Below, one piece after another: positions 1 to 8,800 of a DNA stretch of 33,291 nt. The notes beneath the pieces were generated by a model, which saw only the letters and a list, made by a program, of their open reading frames with translations, did no database searches and had not been told where the DNA came from. Source of the DNA: Gemmataceae bacterium (GTDB lineage Bacteria > Planctomycetota > Planctomycetia > Gemmatales > Gemmataceae); NCBI GenBank assembly GCA_019636445.1, contig JAHBXO010000052.1:1-33291 (forward strand), written 5' to 3'. How positions within the stretch are numbered: the first letter of the stretch is position 1; the number at the start of each line of letters is the position of its first letter. The position numbers and the translations under genes were made by a program.

Positions 1-1920
1 CACGACCTCGGCGAAGACGTCGTCGGGGTCGATGCCGACCTGCGCGGCGACAGTGCGGGCGACCCGGCTGTTGTCGCCGGTGAGCAGGAGCGGGCGCAGC
101 CCGAGCTCACGGAGCTCGGCTATCGCGGCAGCCGAGGTGTCCTTGACCCGATCCGCAACCACGAGCACTCCTCGTGCCTGTCCGTCCCAGCCGACGGCGA
201 CCGCGGTCAGGCCGCGGTCCTGCGCCTGGTCGAACTCCTGCTGGAGACCGGGAGCCAGGTGCTGGGACCACTCGGCGAGCAGCTGCGGTCGGCCGACCAG
301 GACGGCGTGGCCATCGACGATGCCCTGCACACCCAGGCCGGGCACGTTGGCGAAGTCCTCCACCTGGCCGAGCTCACCCTCCTGCCGGGCGGCATCGGCG
401 ATGGCTCGTGCGATGGGGTGCTCGGAGGCATCCTCCAGTGCGCCGGCTAGCAGGAGCACTGCGGCGGGATCCTCGCCTTCGGCGACGCGAGTCTCGGCCA
501 GGGCCATCTCGCCGGTGGTGACGGTCCCGGTCTTGTCCACGACGATGGTGTCGACCTTGCGGGTCTGCTCGAGCACCTCGGGGCCCTTGATCAGCAGGCC
601 GAGCTCGGCCCCGCGTCCGCTGCCAGCCATCACGGCCGTCGGCGTCGCAAGCCCCAGCGCGCACGGGCAGGCGATGATCAGTACCGACACCGAGGCCAGC
701 ACCGCCTGCGCGAGACGGGTCTCGACCGGCGCGGCCACGAACCATGCGACGAAGGTAACGATCGCGATGCACACGACCACCGGTACGAACACGCCGGAGA
801 TGCGGTCGGCCAGACTCTGGATCGGGGCCTTCGATCCTTGCGCTGCGCGCACCATCCGGACGATCTGCTGGAGCACCGTGTCGGCCCCCACCCTGGTGGC
901 GCTGTAGCGGAACGAACCGGTACCGTTGAGAGTCCCGCCAACGACGGGGTCACCCTTCGCCTTGGCCACCGGCAACGGTTCGCCGGTAAGCATGCTCTCG
1001 TCCACGTTCGAACCACCATCCACCACCGTGCCGTCGACGGGGACCTTTTCCCCCGGCCGGACGAGGACCACGTCGCCCACGCGCACATCCGACAACGGCA
1101 CGTCGAGTTCCGTCCCGCCGCGCTCGACGCGCGCCGTCTTCGGACTTAACCCCAGAAGTGCCTTGATCGCGCCGCGGGTGCGGGTGGTCGCCCGCGACTG
1201 AAGCATGTTGCCGAGCAGGATGAGGGTAATGATCGAAGCGGCCGCCTCGTAGTAGACGGCTGGAGTGGCCGAGGCGTGTCCGGCGTGCATCCCGGCGGCG
1301 AACGAGAACCAACCTGGGAATACGGTGGCGACCGCGCTGTAGGCGAATGCCGCGAACGTGCCAATCGCGACGAGCGTGTTCATGTCGGCCGCACGGTGGC
1401 GGGCGGCGGCCCACGCGCCGGTGAAGAAGTCCCGCCCCGCCCAGAACAGGACCGGCGCCGTCAGCGCCAACTCCACCCAGGGCCGCGCCGGGAACGACAA
1501 GGCCGCTTCGAGGGACGGCACGGCATGGCCGGCCATGGCAAGGAACACTACAGGCGCGGTGAGCGCCGCGGCGACACCGAATCGCGTTCGCACCCGACGA
1601 TACTCGTCCTCCTGGGCCTTCGTGGCCGTATCTTCCACGTCCTCTGCGCCCGCGTCGGCGGCCGGCAGGAGCATGTCGTATCCCTGGTCGCGGACGGCGT
1701 CGCGCAGCGACTCGGGACTCGTGGCGGCCGGGTGATACGTCACCGTTGCCCGGGCCGTGGCGAAATTGACGCTCGCCGCGTCGACCCCGGGGGCGTCGCG
1801 CAGCGCGCCCTCGATCCGGCTCGCGCACGCAGCGCAACTCATCCCCATCACCGGCACGTCGAGAACTAAGCCGGCATCCGGTTTCGGGTGGCTGTCGGCG
1901 CGATGGCCTGTGGTTGTCAT
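1..1920 (-). CDS. copA: Copper-translocating P1B-type ATPase CopA (3' end outside the window)
   Basis: The frame is open without a stop from the ATG at 1920 to base 1, giving 640 residues with the C-terminus missing. It is an inner-membrane pump that exports monovalent copper with ATP. Visible in order: an N-terminal metal-binding domain with GMSCAAC (Cys29, Cys32); the actuator motif TGE (312-314); the membrane copper site CPC (418-420), which marks the Cu+/Ag+ subgroup; the phosphorylation motif DKTGT with Asp462; the nucleotide-domain SEHP (His501); and TGDN (614-617). The later GDGxNDxPAL hinge and last two membrane helices lie off the edge; the family usually runs 700-800 residues. The start is set by GGAG six bases before the ATG. 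It is the last visible gene of the csoR-copZ-copA operon, 27 bases after copZ. Silver as co-substrate is possible. Confidence 0.93.
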   Translation of the reverse strand, partial: MTTTGHRADSHPKPDAGLVLDVPVMGMSCAACASRIEGALRDAPGVDAASVNFATARATVTYHPAATSPESLRDAVRDQGYDMLLPAADAGAEDVEDTATKAQEDEYRRVRTRFGVAAALTAPVVFLAMAGHAVPSLEAALSFPARPWVELALTAPVLFWAGRDFFTGAWAAARHRAADMNTLVAIGTFAAFAYSAVATVFPGWFSFAAGMHAGHASATPAVYYEAAASIITLILLGNMLQSRATTRTRGAIKALLGLSPKTARVERGGTELDVPLSDVRVGDVVLVRPGEKVPVDGTVVDGGSNVDESMLTGEPLPVAKAKGDPVVGGTLNGTGSFRYSATRVGADTVLQQIVRMVRAAQGSKAPIQSLADRISGVFVPVVVCIAIVTFVAWFVAAPVETRLAQAVLASVSVLIIACPCALGLATPTAVMAGSGRGAELGLLIKGPEVLEQTRKVDTIVVDKTGTVTTGEMALAETRVAEGEDPAAVLLLAGALEDASEHPIARAIADAARQEGELGQVEDFANVPGLGVQGIVDGHAVLVGRPQLLAEWSQHLAPGLQQEFDQAQDRGLTAVAVGWDGQARGVLVVADRVKDTSAAAIAELRELGLRPLLLTGDNSRVARTVAAQVGIDPDDVFAEVV

Positions 1921-1947
1921 GTGTTTCTCCGGCCCGCGGAGGGGTCG

Positions 1948-2154
1948 TCACTCCGAGGGATATCCGGCCTGGGACAACGCACGGGCGACGTCAGTGCGCA
2001 CCACCGTGTCATCATGCGTGACCGTGACGGTTTTCCCCGGCAGATCGAATTGGATCGTCTCGACGCCGGGCAGTTTCTCGACGGCGATCCGGGCCGCCGC
2101 GGCGCAACCTTCGCACTTGATGCCGTGGGTGTTCAATGTGGTCTGGATTATCAT
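1948..2154 (-). CDS. copZ: CopZ-like copper chaperone (HMA domain)
   Basis: This 68-residue protein is a single heavy-metal-associated domain with the metal site IKCEGC (Cys14, Cys17). Such cytosolic chaperones bind Cu(I) and hand it to the CopA N-terminal domain and to the copper sensor. Its length equals the family's usual length. I chose the ATG at 2154 because GGAG lies eight bases before it and the HMA fold begins at once; starts at 2166 (ATG) or 2169 (TTG) would add four or five residues and lack a ribosome-binding site. It sits 28 bases after csoR and 27 bases before copA in one transcription unit. The assignment to copper rather than mercury or zinc comes from the CPC motif of the neighbouring pump and the Cys-His-Cys set of the repressor. 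Confidence 0.9.
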   Translation of the reverse strand: MIIQTTLNTHGIKCEGCAAAARIAVEKLPGVETIQFDLPGKTVTVTHDDTVVRTDVARALSQAGYPSE

Positions 2155-2182
2155 GGCGTTCTCCATCAAAAGTCGAGGGGAC

Positions 2183-2473
2183 TCATTTCAAAAATCGCGA
2201 GAGGGCGGTCTGGATCTCGATAAGCAACTGATCCTTCGTCATAGGCTTGGCGCAAGGGTGCTCGCTGCCGGTGCCGTGCCCGATGATGCACGACTCCATA
2301 TGCCTCGTGACAAGCTCGATCCCGAGCGAGTCCAAGGCCGAGCGGACGGCAGCGATCTGGTTCAGGATGTCGACGCAATAGCGGTCCTCGTCGACCATTT
2401 TCTGCACACCGCCGATCTGCCCCGCAATGCGCCGCACACGAACCTGGAGTCTTTTCTTTTCATCAGCGTTCAT
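2183..2473 (-). CDS. csoR: CsoR-family copper-sensing repressor
   Basis: A 96-residue all-helical DUF156 protein. CsoR repressors bind operator DNA without copper and let go when Cu(I) binds. The ligand set is complete: Cys33, His58 and Cys62 (in RHMESC), with the same 25- and 4-residue spacing as Mycobacterium tuberculosis CsoR (Cys36, His61, Cys65). This separates it from formaldehyde (FrmR), nickel/cobalt (RcnR) and persulfide (CstR) relatives. An unusual HPCAKPMTK segment adds a fourth cysteine near the C-terminus. The start at 2473 has GGAG six bases upstream. It is the first gene of the copper operon, and two matching inverted repeats lie in its promoter, so autoregulation is likely. 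Confidence 0.92.
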   Translation of the reverse strand: MNADEKKRLQVRVRRIAGQIGGVQKMVDEDRYCVDILNQIAAVRSALDSLGIELVTRHMESCIIGHGTGSEHPCAKPMTKDQLLIEIQTALSRFLK

Positions 2474-2494
2474 CCCGCGCTCCGGCTAGCCGTA

Positions 2495-2511
2495 ATACCC
2501 ATGCGGGGTAT
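2495..2511. promoter_or_regulatory. CsoR-type operator, promoter-distal copy
   Basis: The plus strand reads ATACCC-ATGC-GGGGTAT, an inverted repeat with a 4-base centre. It matches the TACCC-N4-GGGGTA form known for CsoR sites such as Bacillus subtilis copZA. It lies 22 bases before the csoR start codon, in the predicted untranslated leader downstream of the -10 element, so bound repressor could block clearance. Confidence 0.75.
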
Positions 2512-2519
2512 ACGAGAAG

Positions 2520-2546
2520 TCTATACCCTGATGGGGTATTTGTCCA
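2520..2546 (-). promoter_or_regulatory. Predicted promoter of csoR-copZ-copA
   Basis: Read on the minus strand, TGGACA (2546-2541) and TATAGA (2525-2520) resemble the -35 and -10 boxes of a housekeeping sigma factor. The 15-base spacer is short. It is filled almost entirely by the second CsoR operator, the usual layout for repressed metal promoters. The short spacer lowers certainty. Confidence 0.5.
2522..2539. promoter_or_regulatory. CsoR-type operator, spacer copy
   Basis: The plus strand reads TATACCC-TGAT-GGGGTAT, the same half-sites and 4-base centre as the copy at 2495-2511. The centres are about 28 bases apart, near 2.7 helical turns. This copy lies between the predicted -35 and -10 boxes, where bound repressor would exclude RNA polymerase. 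Confidence 0.8.
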
Positions 2547-2647
2547 GTGGCGGCGGCCGTTTTCCATCGCCATCGATCGCAAGCGGGATACGGTCGAATT
2601 CCAACGGACGAATTCGGATCGGGAATTCGCACGAAGAGTCGTTGTAG

Positions 2648-2674
2648 CGCGTTCCCTTCGGCGAATGGAACGCG
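2648..2674. terminator. Hairpin after the efflux operon
   Basis: CGCGTTCC pairs with GGAACGCG; after one C/T mismatch a further TTC/GAA closes a GGC loop. It lies 21 bases past the stop of the outer-membrane efflux gene and before the copper promoter, where a terminator of the minus-strand efflux operon is expected. No U-tract follows, so it may be a processing or REP-like hairpin instead. Confidence 0.45.
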
Positions 2675-2694
2675 TCGAGTGATATGAAGCGGGA

Positions 2695-4236
2695 TTATCT
2701 GGAGCTGTCCGCAGGCGTCGAAGGAGGTGCCGATCTCGCAGGGTTTCCGATCTGTGTGTAGAGCCGATACTGGGCACGGTTGAAATCAAGAACGGCCGAG
2801 AGGTAGGCTTGACGGGCCTGGTTGAGGGTCTGGATCGCCTGCAACGGGCGCAGCGCGTCGAACAGGTTCTTGGCGTCGACGACGTTCGTCGTGCCTTCCT
2901 TGCTGATGCGGTACAGTTCCGTCGCTTCCTTCACGGCTCGTTCGGCGAGATCGAGCGATTCATATTTGGCGGCGGCGAGTTGGGCGGCTTCGACGATCTC
3001 CGCGGACGCTCGGGCTTGCATCTCGATCGCCTGGAATTGGACCTGTTCGAGTTGGGCTTTCCGCTCGGCGGCGTCGGCGCGGTTGCCAAAGCCGAGATTC
3101 CGCACTTCCCAGTAGAGTTGAACGCCCAGCGCGTTGCGGGCCTCGAAGTTCTGAAGGTCGTCGTTGAGGCCGCCGCCAAAGGCACCGGTTTGGTTCGCAA
3201 TGGTTAGCTTTGGGAAGAGGGGGCCGCGTTCCTGTCGGCGGACACGCGCCCAGGCGGCGGCGATGGCCTCCCGGTTCGCGGCGAGATCGGGGCGATTGGC
3301 GAGGGCGGTCGCGATCAGGTCGTCGAGCGAACAGGCGGGATCAATGAGCATGACCGGTGCGACGGCGACATCGGCCGGCACCAGTTTCACGTTCGGCGGC
3401 AGCAGAAGGAGTCTGCCGAGTCGGGCGCTCGCCGCTCCGGCGCGGCCTTCCAATTCGATCCGTTCGGTCTTGCGGAAGAGCACTTCCGTCATCGCCCGGT
3501 TCACGTCGCCGGCGGCGCGATCGAGCTTGGCGTCGCGCGCGTTCCTGGCGGCGACGAGCATGTCCTCGGCCTTCTTCAGCGTCTCGGCGTTGATCTCCAA
3601 CAGGGCCTGGACCTGGACGAGATCGAGATAGGCACCGACCGCATCCAGTTCGGAGGCGAGAAGGGCGGCCCGCTCGCGGAACTGTTCGCCCGTCGTCTGT
3701 CGGCGTTCGATGAGCGGGCGGTAGAGGGCCTCCGCGATATCGACCGTGAGGGCCGTACCGCCGCCGGCGAAAAGATTGGCGCGGGACGTTCCGAAGACTT
3801 CGCCGCGCTGGTTCTGGGTTTGGCCATCGAAGCGGTTGTAGGCCAAACCGACGGAGAGATTGGGCAGCCATTGAACCTCGGCGTTCGCGAGGCGCGCCTG
3901 GGCTTCGCGGACGCGGGCCTGGGCGAAACCGATTGCCGGGCTTTTCTCATCGACGAGCCGAATGACCGTCGGCAGGTCGATGGGCAACGTCTCGAGTTGT
4001 GCATACGCGGGTCGAACGCGGGGGGATTCCGTCGGAGCGTCGGTCTTGGGTTGATTGGCCGCGGCCTGGAGGATCTCGCTTGTTGAAGCCGTCAGTGAGG
4101 ACGGCTTCGCGGAAAAAACGGACTTCGGAGCCGGTGTCGCGTCGTGAATGGGAATCGGCTGCGTCGTCGCGCAGCCGGAGCCGAGGATGCTCAGAGCAAA
4201 TCCAAACGGAATGGCTCGCTTGTTCCCGATCGTCAT
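2695..4236 (-). CDS. TolC-family outer-membrane efflux lipoprotein
   Basis: This 513-residue protein should form the outer-membrane channel of the RND pump encoded just upstream. It begins with a lipoprotein signal ending in LGSGC, with Cys22 as the lipidation site. A low-complexity linker follows to about residue 75, then two OEP-type helical repeats with the pattern LARANREAI and ARQAYLSAVLDFNRAQYRLY typical of the family. The start at 4236 has AGGAGG six bases upstream; the frame extends 10 codons further back without a signal. It begins 23 bases after the adaptor stop, so it is third in a permease-adaptor-channel operon. The exported substrate cannot be read from this protein. Confidence 0.9.
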   Translation of the reverse strand: MTIGNKRAIPFGFALSILGSGCATTQPIPIHDATPAPKSVFSAKPSSLTASTSEILQAAANQPKTDAPTESPRVRPAYAQLETLPIDLPTVIRLVDEKSPAIGFAQARVREAQARLANAEVQWLPNLSVGLAYNRFDGQTQNQRGEVFGTSRANLFAGGGTALTVDIAEALYRPLIERRQTTGEQFRERAALLASELDAVGAYLDLVQVQALLEINAETLKKAEDMLVAARNARDAKLDRAAGDVNRAMTEVLFRKTERIELEGRAGAASARLGRLLLLPPNVKLVPADVAVAPVMLIDPACSLDDLIATALANRPDLAANREAIAAAWARVRRQERGPLFPKLTIANQTGAFGGGLNDDLQNFEARNALGVQLYWEVRNLGFGNRADAAERKAQLEQVQFQAIEMQARASAEIVEAAQLAAAKYESLDLAERAVKEATELYRISKEGTTNVVDAKNLFDALRPLQAIQTLNQARQAYLSAVLDFNRAQYRLYTQIGNPARSAPPSTPADSSR

Positions 4237-4259
4237 GAGGGCCTCCTGCCCGGTTGGCA

Positions 4260-5882
4260 TTACCACTCGCTCAGGCCCGTTTTCACGCTGGCCCCGTCAC
4301 CGATCTCCAGCTGTCGCGCTACGACGATTTCTTCCTGTCCCGTCAGTTCGGCGAGAACATCCCGACTCCCGCCATCGGCACCTTTCCGTTTGTCGATCAC
4401 GGCCAGTCGAACCGTTTTTCCATCCGTCAGCTGCACGCGTACCGGCACTTGTTTCGTCCGGCCATCTTTCACCACCAGAATGTAGCTCGTCCCGCTCCGC
4501 GAATAGACCGCCGTGTTCGGCAACACGAACGAATCGCCGAAGCCGCCGATGGTCAACCGGATATTCCCGGTCATGCCGGGGATCAACCGCGGGGAATTCG
4601 CCGCCGAGGTCGGGAAGGCCCGCACGGGGATCGCGTCGTTCTGTCCTTTGCCGTGCCGGCCCGGCTCCTTCTGCCTCATGACATCGACGAGTCGGCGATA
4701 ATCGTCCTCGTCGCCATTGAACAGATCGACCTCGACGCGCATTGTTCGGTCCGCGTTCTGAACGGACGGCGCGAACCGCGTTACGGTCGCGGCGATCGAG
4801 ACGCCAGGCAGGTCGTCGACGGTCACGAGCGCCGGCGTTTTGTCAGCGACCGAGGGCGCGACGGAGTCCGGGAATTTCGCGGAGACCGTCACGAGATCCA
4901 CCTTGGCGATCGAAATCAACGCTTCGCTCGTGCCCGTCGTGGCGTTCTGGACGAACGATCCCGGATCGATCGTCCGTCGGACGACGACACCATCGAACGG
5001 GGCCGTAATCCGGGCATAGTCCGCGATGGCCTTGGCCCGTTCGAGGTCCTTCCGCGCCACTTCAATCTGCGCGCTCTTGAGTTCTATATCGGCCGCGGCG
5101 GCCTCGATCTTTGACTCCGACTCGGCATAATCGGCACGGGCGCGCTCCACGTTCGCCTTCGCCGAGGTCACGGCCGCCTCGCTAGAGAGGTAATCGCGTT
5201 CTTCCTCCTCGACCACGCTACCCACTACCGAACCTTTCGCCGCCAGTTCCTGGAACCGGGCAAACTTCCGCTTTTTCAAGTCCCTCGTGGCCACGGCACC
5301 CTGAACGTCGGCCTCGCGCTGTTTGATCGTCGCCGCGGAGACATCCCGCGCGGCCTTCGCGTCCTTCAGCTTCGCGACCGAAACTTTCAGCTCCTGCTGG
5401 CGCTGCAGGATCATCGCCTCGCACTTGGCCACGTCCTGATCCGATTCCGGCACGTCGATGATCACGAGCACGTCGCCCGTTTTCACTTTGTCGCCGATGT
5501 CGGCGTTCACGGATCGGACGATACCCGACGCCCGCGCCCGCAGGTCGGCGCGATAGTATGGCTCGACGGTGGCGATCTGATCGACCGTGATCGGCACGGA
5601 AGCCTCGCGCTTCGGGCGGACGACCTTGACGGTCGGAACCGATTCCTTGGCGGAAGATGCGGCCGCCTTCGGCATTCCCGGCGAGAACGGGTTCGGCAGA
5701 ATGCCGCCGACGACCCCGGCCGCGACGCCGGTTCCGCCGAGGACAAAGAGTCCCGCGACGAGTGCGCCGCTGCGCCGCCGCATCGTGCGCCGGGTATTCA
5801 ACGGATGCTGGCCGGACGAATGAGACGAGGGCGAGGGCGAGTTCGCCCCGGAGTTCGGTTCGTGGGCGTTGTCGTTCGTCAT
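4260..5882 (-). CDS. RND periplasmic adaptor (HlyD/AcrA family)
   Basis: A 540-residue membrane-fusion protein that would link the RND permease to the outer-membrane channel. It has a Ser/Asn-rich cytoplasmic start, one membrane anchor at about 39-60, then a lipoyl half-motif (VNADIGDKVKTGDVLVIID), a long Ala/Lys/Glu coiled coil at about 150-285, the second lipoyl half (ARITAPFDGVVVRRTIDPG), and beta-barrel and membrane-proximal domains with LIPGMTGNIRL. Most AcrA relatives have 370-450 residues; the extra length lies in the N-terminal tail, the hairpin and the last domain. Its ATG overlaps the permease stop in an ATGA, indicating translational coupling. The outer-membrane factor follows 23 bases later. 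Confidence 0.92.
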   Translation of the reverse strand: MTNDNAHEPNSGANSPSPSSHSSGQHPLNTRRTMRRRSGALVAGLFVLGGTGVAAGVVGGILPNPFSPGMPKAAASSAKESVPTVKVVRPKREASVPITVDQIATVEPYYRADLRARASGIVRSVNADIGDKVKTGDVLVIIDVPESDQDVAKCEAMILQRQQELKVSVAKLKDAKAARDVSAATIKQREADVQGAVATRDLKKRKFARFQELAAKGSVVGSVVEEEERDYLSSEAAVTSAKANVERARADYAESESKIEAAAADIELKSAQIEVARKDLERAKAIADYARITAPFDGVVVRRTIDPGSFVQNATTGTSEALISIAKVDLVTVSAKFPDSVAPSVADKTPALVTVDDLPGVSIAATVTRFAPSVQNADRTMRVEVDLFNGDEDDYRRLVDVMRQKEPGRHGKGQNDAIPVRAFPTSAANSPRLIPGMTGNIRLTIGGFGDSFVLPNTAVYSRSGTSYILVVKDGRTKQVPVRVQLTDGKTVRLAVIDKRKGADGGSRDVLAELTGQEEIVVARQLEIGDGASVKTGLSEW

Positions 5883-8800
5883 GAAGCGGACTCCGTTTGG
5901 GTATCCGTCGATTGCGAATCGTCGTGGTGGGCGTGGGCGATCAGCCGATTCTTCTCGCGAATCAGGAGTGTGAACAGGATCGGGACCACGAACAGCGTCA
6001 GCGCCGTGCTCGTGATCAGGCCGCCGACGACGGCGCGCGCCAGCGGCGTGAGCGACTCGCTGCCGCGGCCGAGGCCGAGCGCCATCGGCAGCAGGTCCAG
6101 GAAGGTCGCGAGGAACGTCATCAGGATCGGCCGGAACCGCGTGCTGGCCGCCTCGGTGATCGCCTCGTGAACCGACTTCCCCTGCTTGCGGAGCTGGTTC
6201 GCGAAGTCGAGTAGCAGCACGCCCTGCGAGACGATGATGCCGACGAGGAAGATCACGCCCATCTCGGACTGAACGTTAAGCGTCGTCTTCGTCGCCCAGA
6301 GGATCGACAGCACGCCGATGAGGCCGAGCGGCACGGCCGCCATGATGATCGTCGGCATCACGAACGACCGCATCAGCGGGACCATCAGCAGGTAAACGAG
6401 GACCGACGCGAGCGCCAGCCCGATTCCGAGGCTCTCGAACGATTCGGTCATCCGGGCGTACTCGCCCTTCATCTCGATCTTCATCCCCTTCGGCACTTGG
6501 ATCCCCGCGAGATTCTTCTCGAGGTCCGCCGCCACGCTGCCGATGTCGCGGTTTTCGGTGTTCACCAGCACGTCCACGATCCGCTTGAGCCCGACGTGAT
6601 TGAACTCGACCGGCTGCGTCGATTCCCGCACGGTGACGAGCGAGCTGAGCCGCACCGGGGTCTTCTGGTTCGTTCCCGTGGCGAACATGTTCTTCAGGTC
6701 GTTGATGCGGAACGACGGGTCGTCCGGGTACTGCACGGCGATGAAGTACTGGTTACCGCTCTTCGGATCGATCCAGAAGTTGCGAGTGAGGGCGATGCTC
6801 GAATTCATGGCCGTGACGACCTGCATGACGACGTCGCGCGCCGTCAGGCCGATAGCGGCGGCGTCCTCGCGGTTGATCTCGATGACGAGGTACGGGGCGT
6901 CGTTCCGCTGCAGCACGCGGACGTCCGCGGCGCCGGGCACGCCGGTCGCGGCCGCCTTCACCTGCTTGGCGAGTTCGAGCTTTTGCTCCGGCGTGCCGCC
7001 GGTGATTTGGATGTCGATCGGGGACGACGCGCCGAAGTTCAGTGCGGCCGAGACCATGCCGCCGGTGTCGAAGCTGAATTCGAGGTCCGCAAAGTCGGGG
7101 TTGTCCGCGAACGCCTTCCGCAGCACAACGGCGTATTCCTGCGCCGACAGCGACCGCTCCGGCGTGAGTTGGATGCGGATGACCGTGTCCTGCTGCCCGG
7201 CGTTCTGGGAATAGGCCGCGCTCCAGTCGTTGTTCAGGCCGATTTCCGAGACGACCATCTGCAGTTCGTGCGGCGGGATCGCCTCGGCGATCGCCTTCTC
7301 GACATCGACGATCCGTCGTTCCGTGGCATCCAGCCGCAGGTTTGACGGGGCGCGGACCTGCACCGTGATCTGTCCCGCGTCCACGGCGGGGAAGAATTCC
7401 TGGCCGATGAACTTAAGGAGGAGCAACGAGCCCGCGAACGTCAGGGCGATCATTCCGAGCACGAGGAACCGCCGGCCGAGCGCCCAGGCCAACAGGTTAG
7501 AGTACGTCTTCGTCACGAAGGTCAGGAAGCCATCGATCTTTGCGTAGAGGGCTCCGAAGAAGCCGAGCGGTTCGGGTTCGCGGTGGTGTTCGCGCCGGTG
7601 TTCGTCCGCATGTCCATGGCCGTGCTGGCCGTGGCCGCGCAGCATCTTCGAGCAGAGCGCCGGTACGAAGGTCCAGCTCAGGGCGAACGAGAAGAGCATG
7701 GCGAAGGCGACGGCGAGCGTGAGCGGCTTGAAGAGGAAGCCGCCGACGCCGGGCGTCAGTGCCACCGGGCAGAGCACGATGATGAGCGCGAGCGTGGCGA
7801 CGACGACGGGCAACGTCAATTCGCTCGTCGCGTCCAGCGACGCCTGGAAAGCGGACTTGCCCATGCCCATGTGGCGGTGGATGTTCTCGAGGACGACGAT
7901 GGCGTTATCCACGAGCGGCCCGATCGCGAGGAAGAGGCCGCCGAGCGTCATCACGTTGATCGTGTTGCCGGACGCCTTCAAACCGATGATGGCACCGAGG
8001 ATCGATAGCGGCAGTGCGAGCGTCGCGATAACCGTCATCTTCCAGTTGCCGAGGAAGACGAGAATCATGATCGACACGAGAATCGCACCGATGATCCCTT
8101 CGTGGACGAGGCTATCGATCGCCTTGCGGACGTATTCGGTCTGGTCGATGACGAACTCGAGTTTGCTTCCTTCCGGCAGTTCGGCTTCCATTTCCGGGAT
8201 CGCGGATTTCACACCTTCGGCCACCTTCAGGCTGCTTGCGCCTTGTTGGCGGTAGATCGGCACGAACACCTGCTGCCGGCCGTTCACCCGAACGCGGGAC
8301 TTCTGAATCACGGCGTCGTCGAGCGTCGTCGACACATCGCGCAAGAGGATGTGCCGGTCCGGTTCGAAGACGATCGGCAGGTCGCCGATGTCTTCGACCG
8401 TTCGCGCCATCGCGTTCGTATCGAGGGCGATCTGGTTGTCGCCGATGTACGCCGTGCCGGGGGAGACCATCATGTTCCCCTGGTCGAGTGCCTTCACGAC
8501 ATCGACGGGTGACAGGTTGCGCGCCTCCAATTTCTGGTGGTCGAGGTAGACCATGATCCGGCGGTCCTTGCCGCCGACGACGACCGGGGCGACGCAGCCG
8601 CGCACGCCGCCGAGGCGATTCCGCACTTCGACGCGTGCGAGGTCCTTCACCTGCTGCTCGGCCATGTTCGGATTGCTGACCGTGAGCACGCCGAGTGGGA
8701 TTGTGCCGGTCGGATCGAATGGGAGGGACACCGGCGGCAAGGTATTCGTCGGCAGGTACGGCATGGCCGCGCCGGTGAGCGAGTTCGTCTGCGTCAGGGC

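Noticed and set aside
32..907. A 291-codon plus-strand frame at the left edge
   Set aside because: It lies opposite the copA gene, whose reading frame carries DKTGT, CPC and TGDN motifs; the plus-strand product is Ser/Ala/Arg-rich without motif.
950..1951. A 333-codon minus-strand frame starting in the copZ-copA gap
   Set aside because: It is a shifted reading of copA; the true frame from 1920 shows the metal-binding and actuator motifs.
2596..2628. Three GAATTC palindromes 14 and 13 bases apart
   Set aside because: The spacing is suggestive of an operator, but nothing else supports it and the flanks are not repeated.
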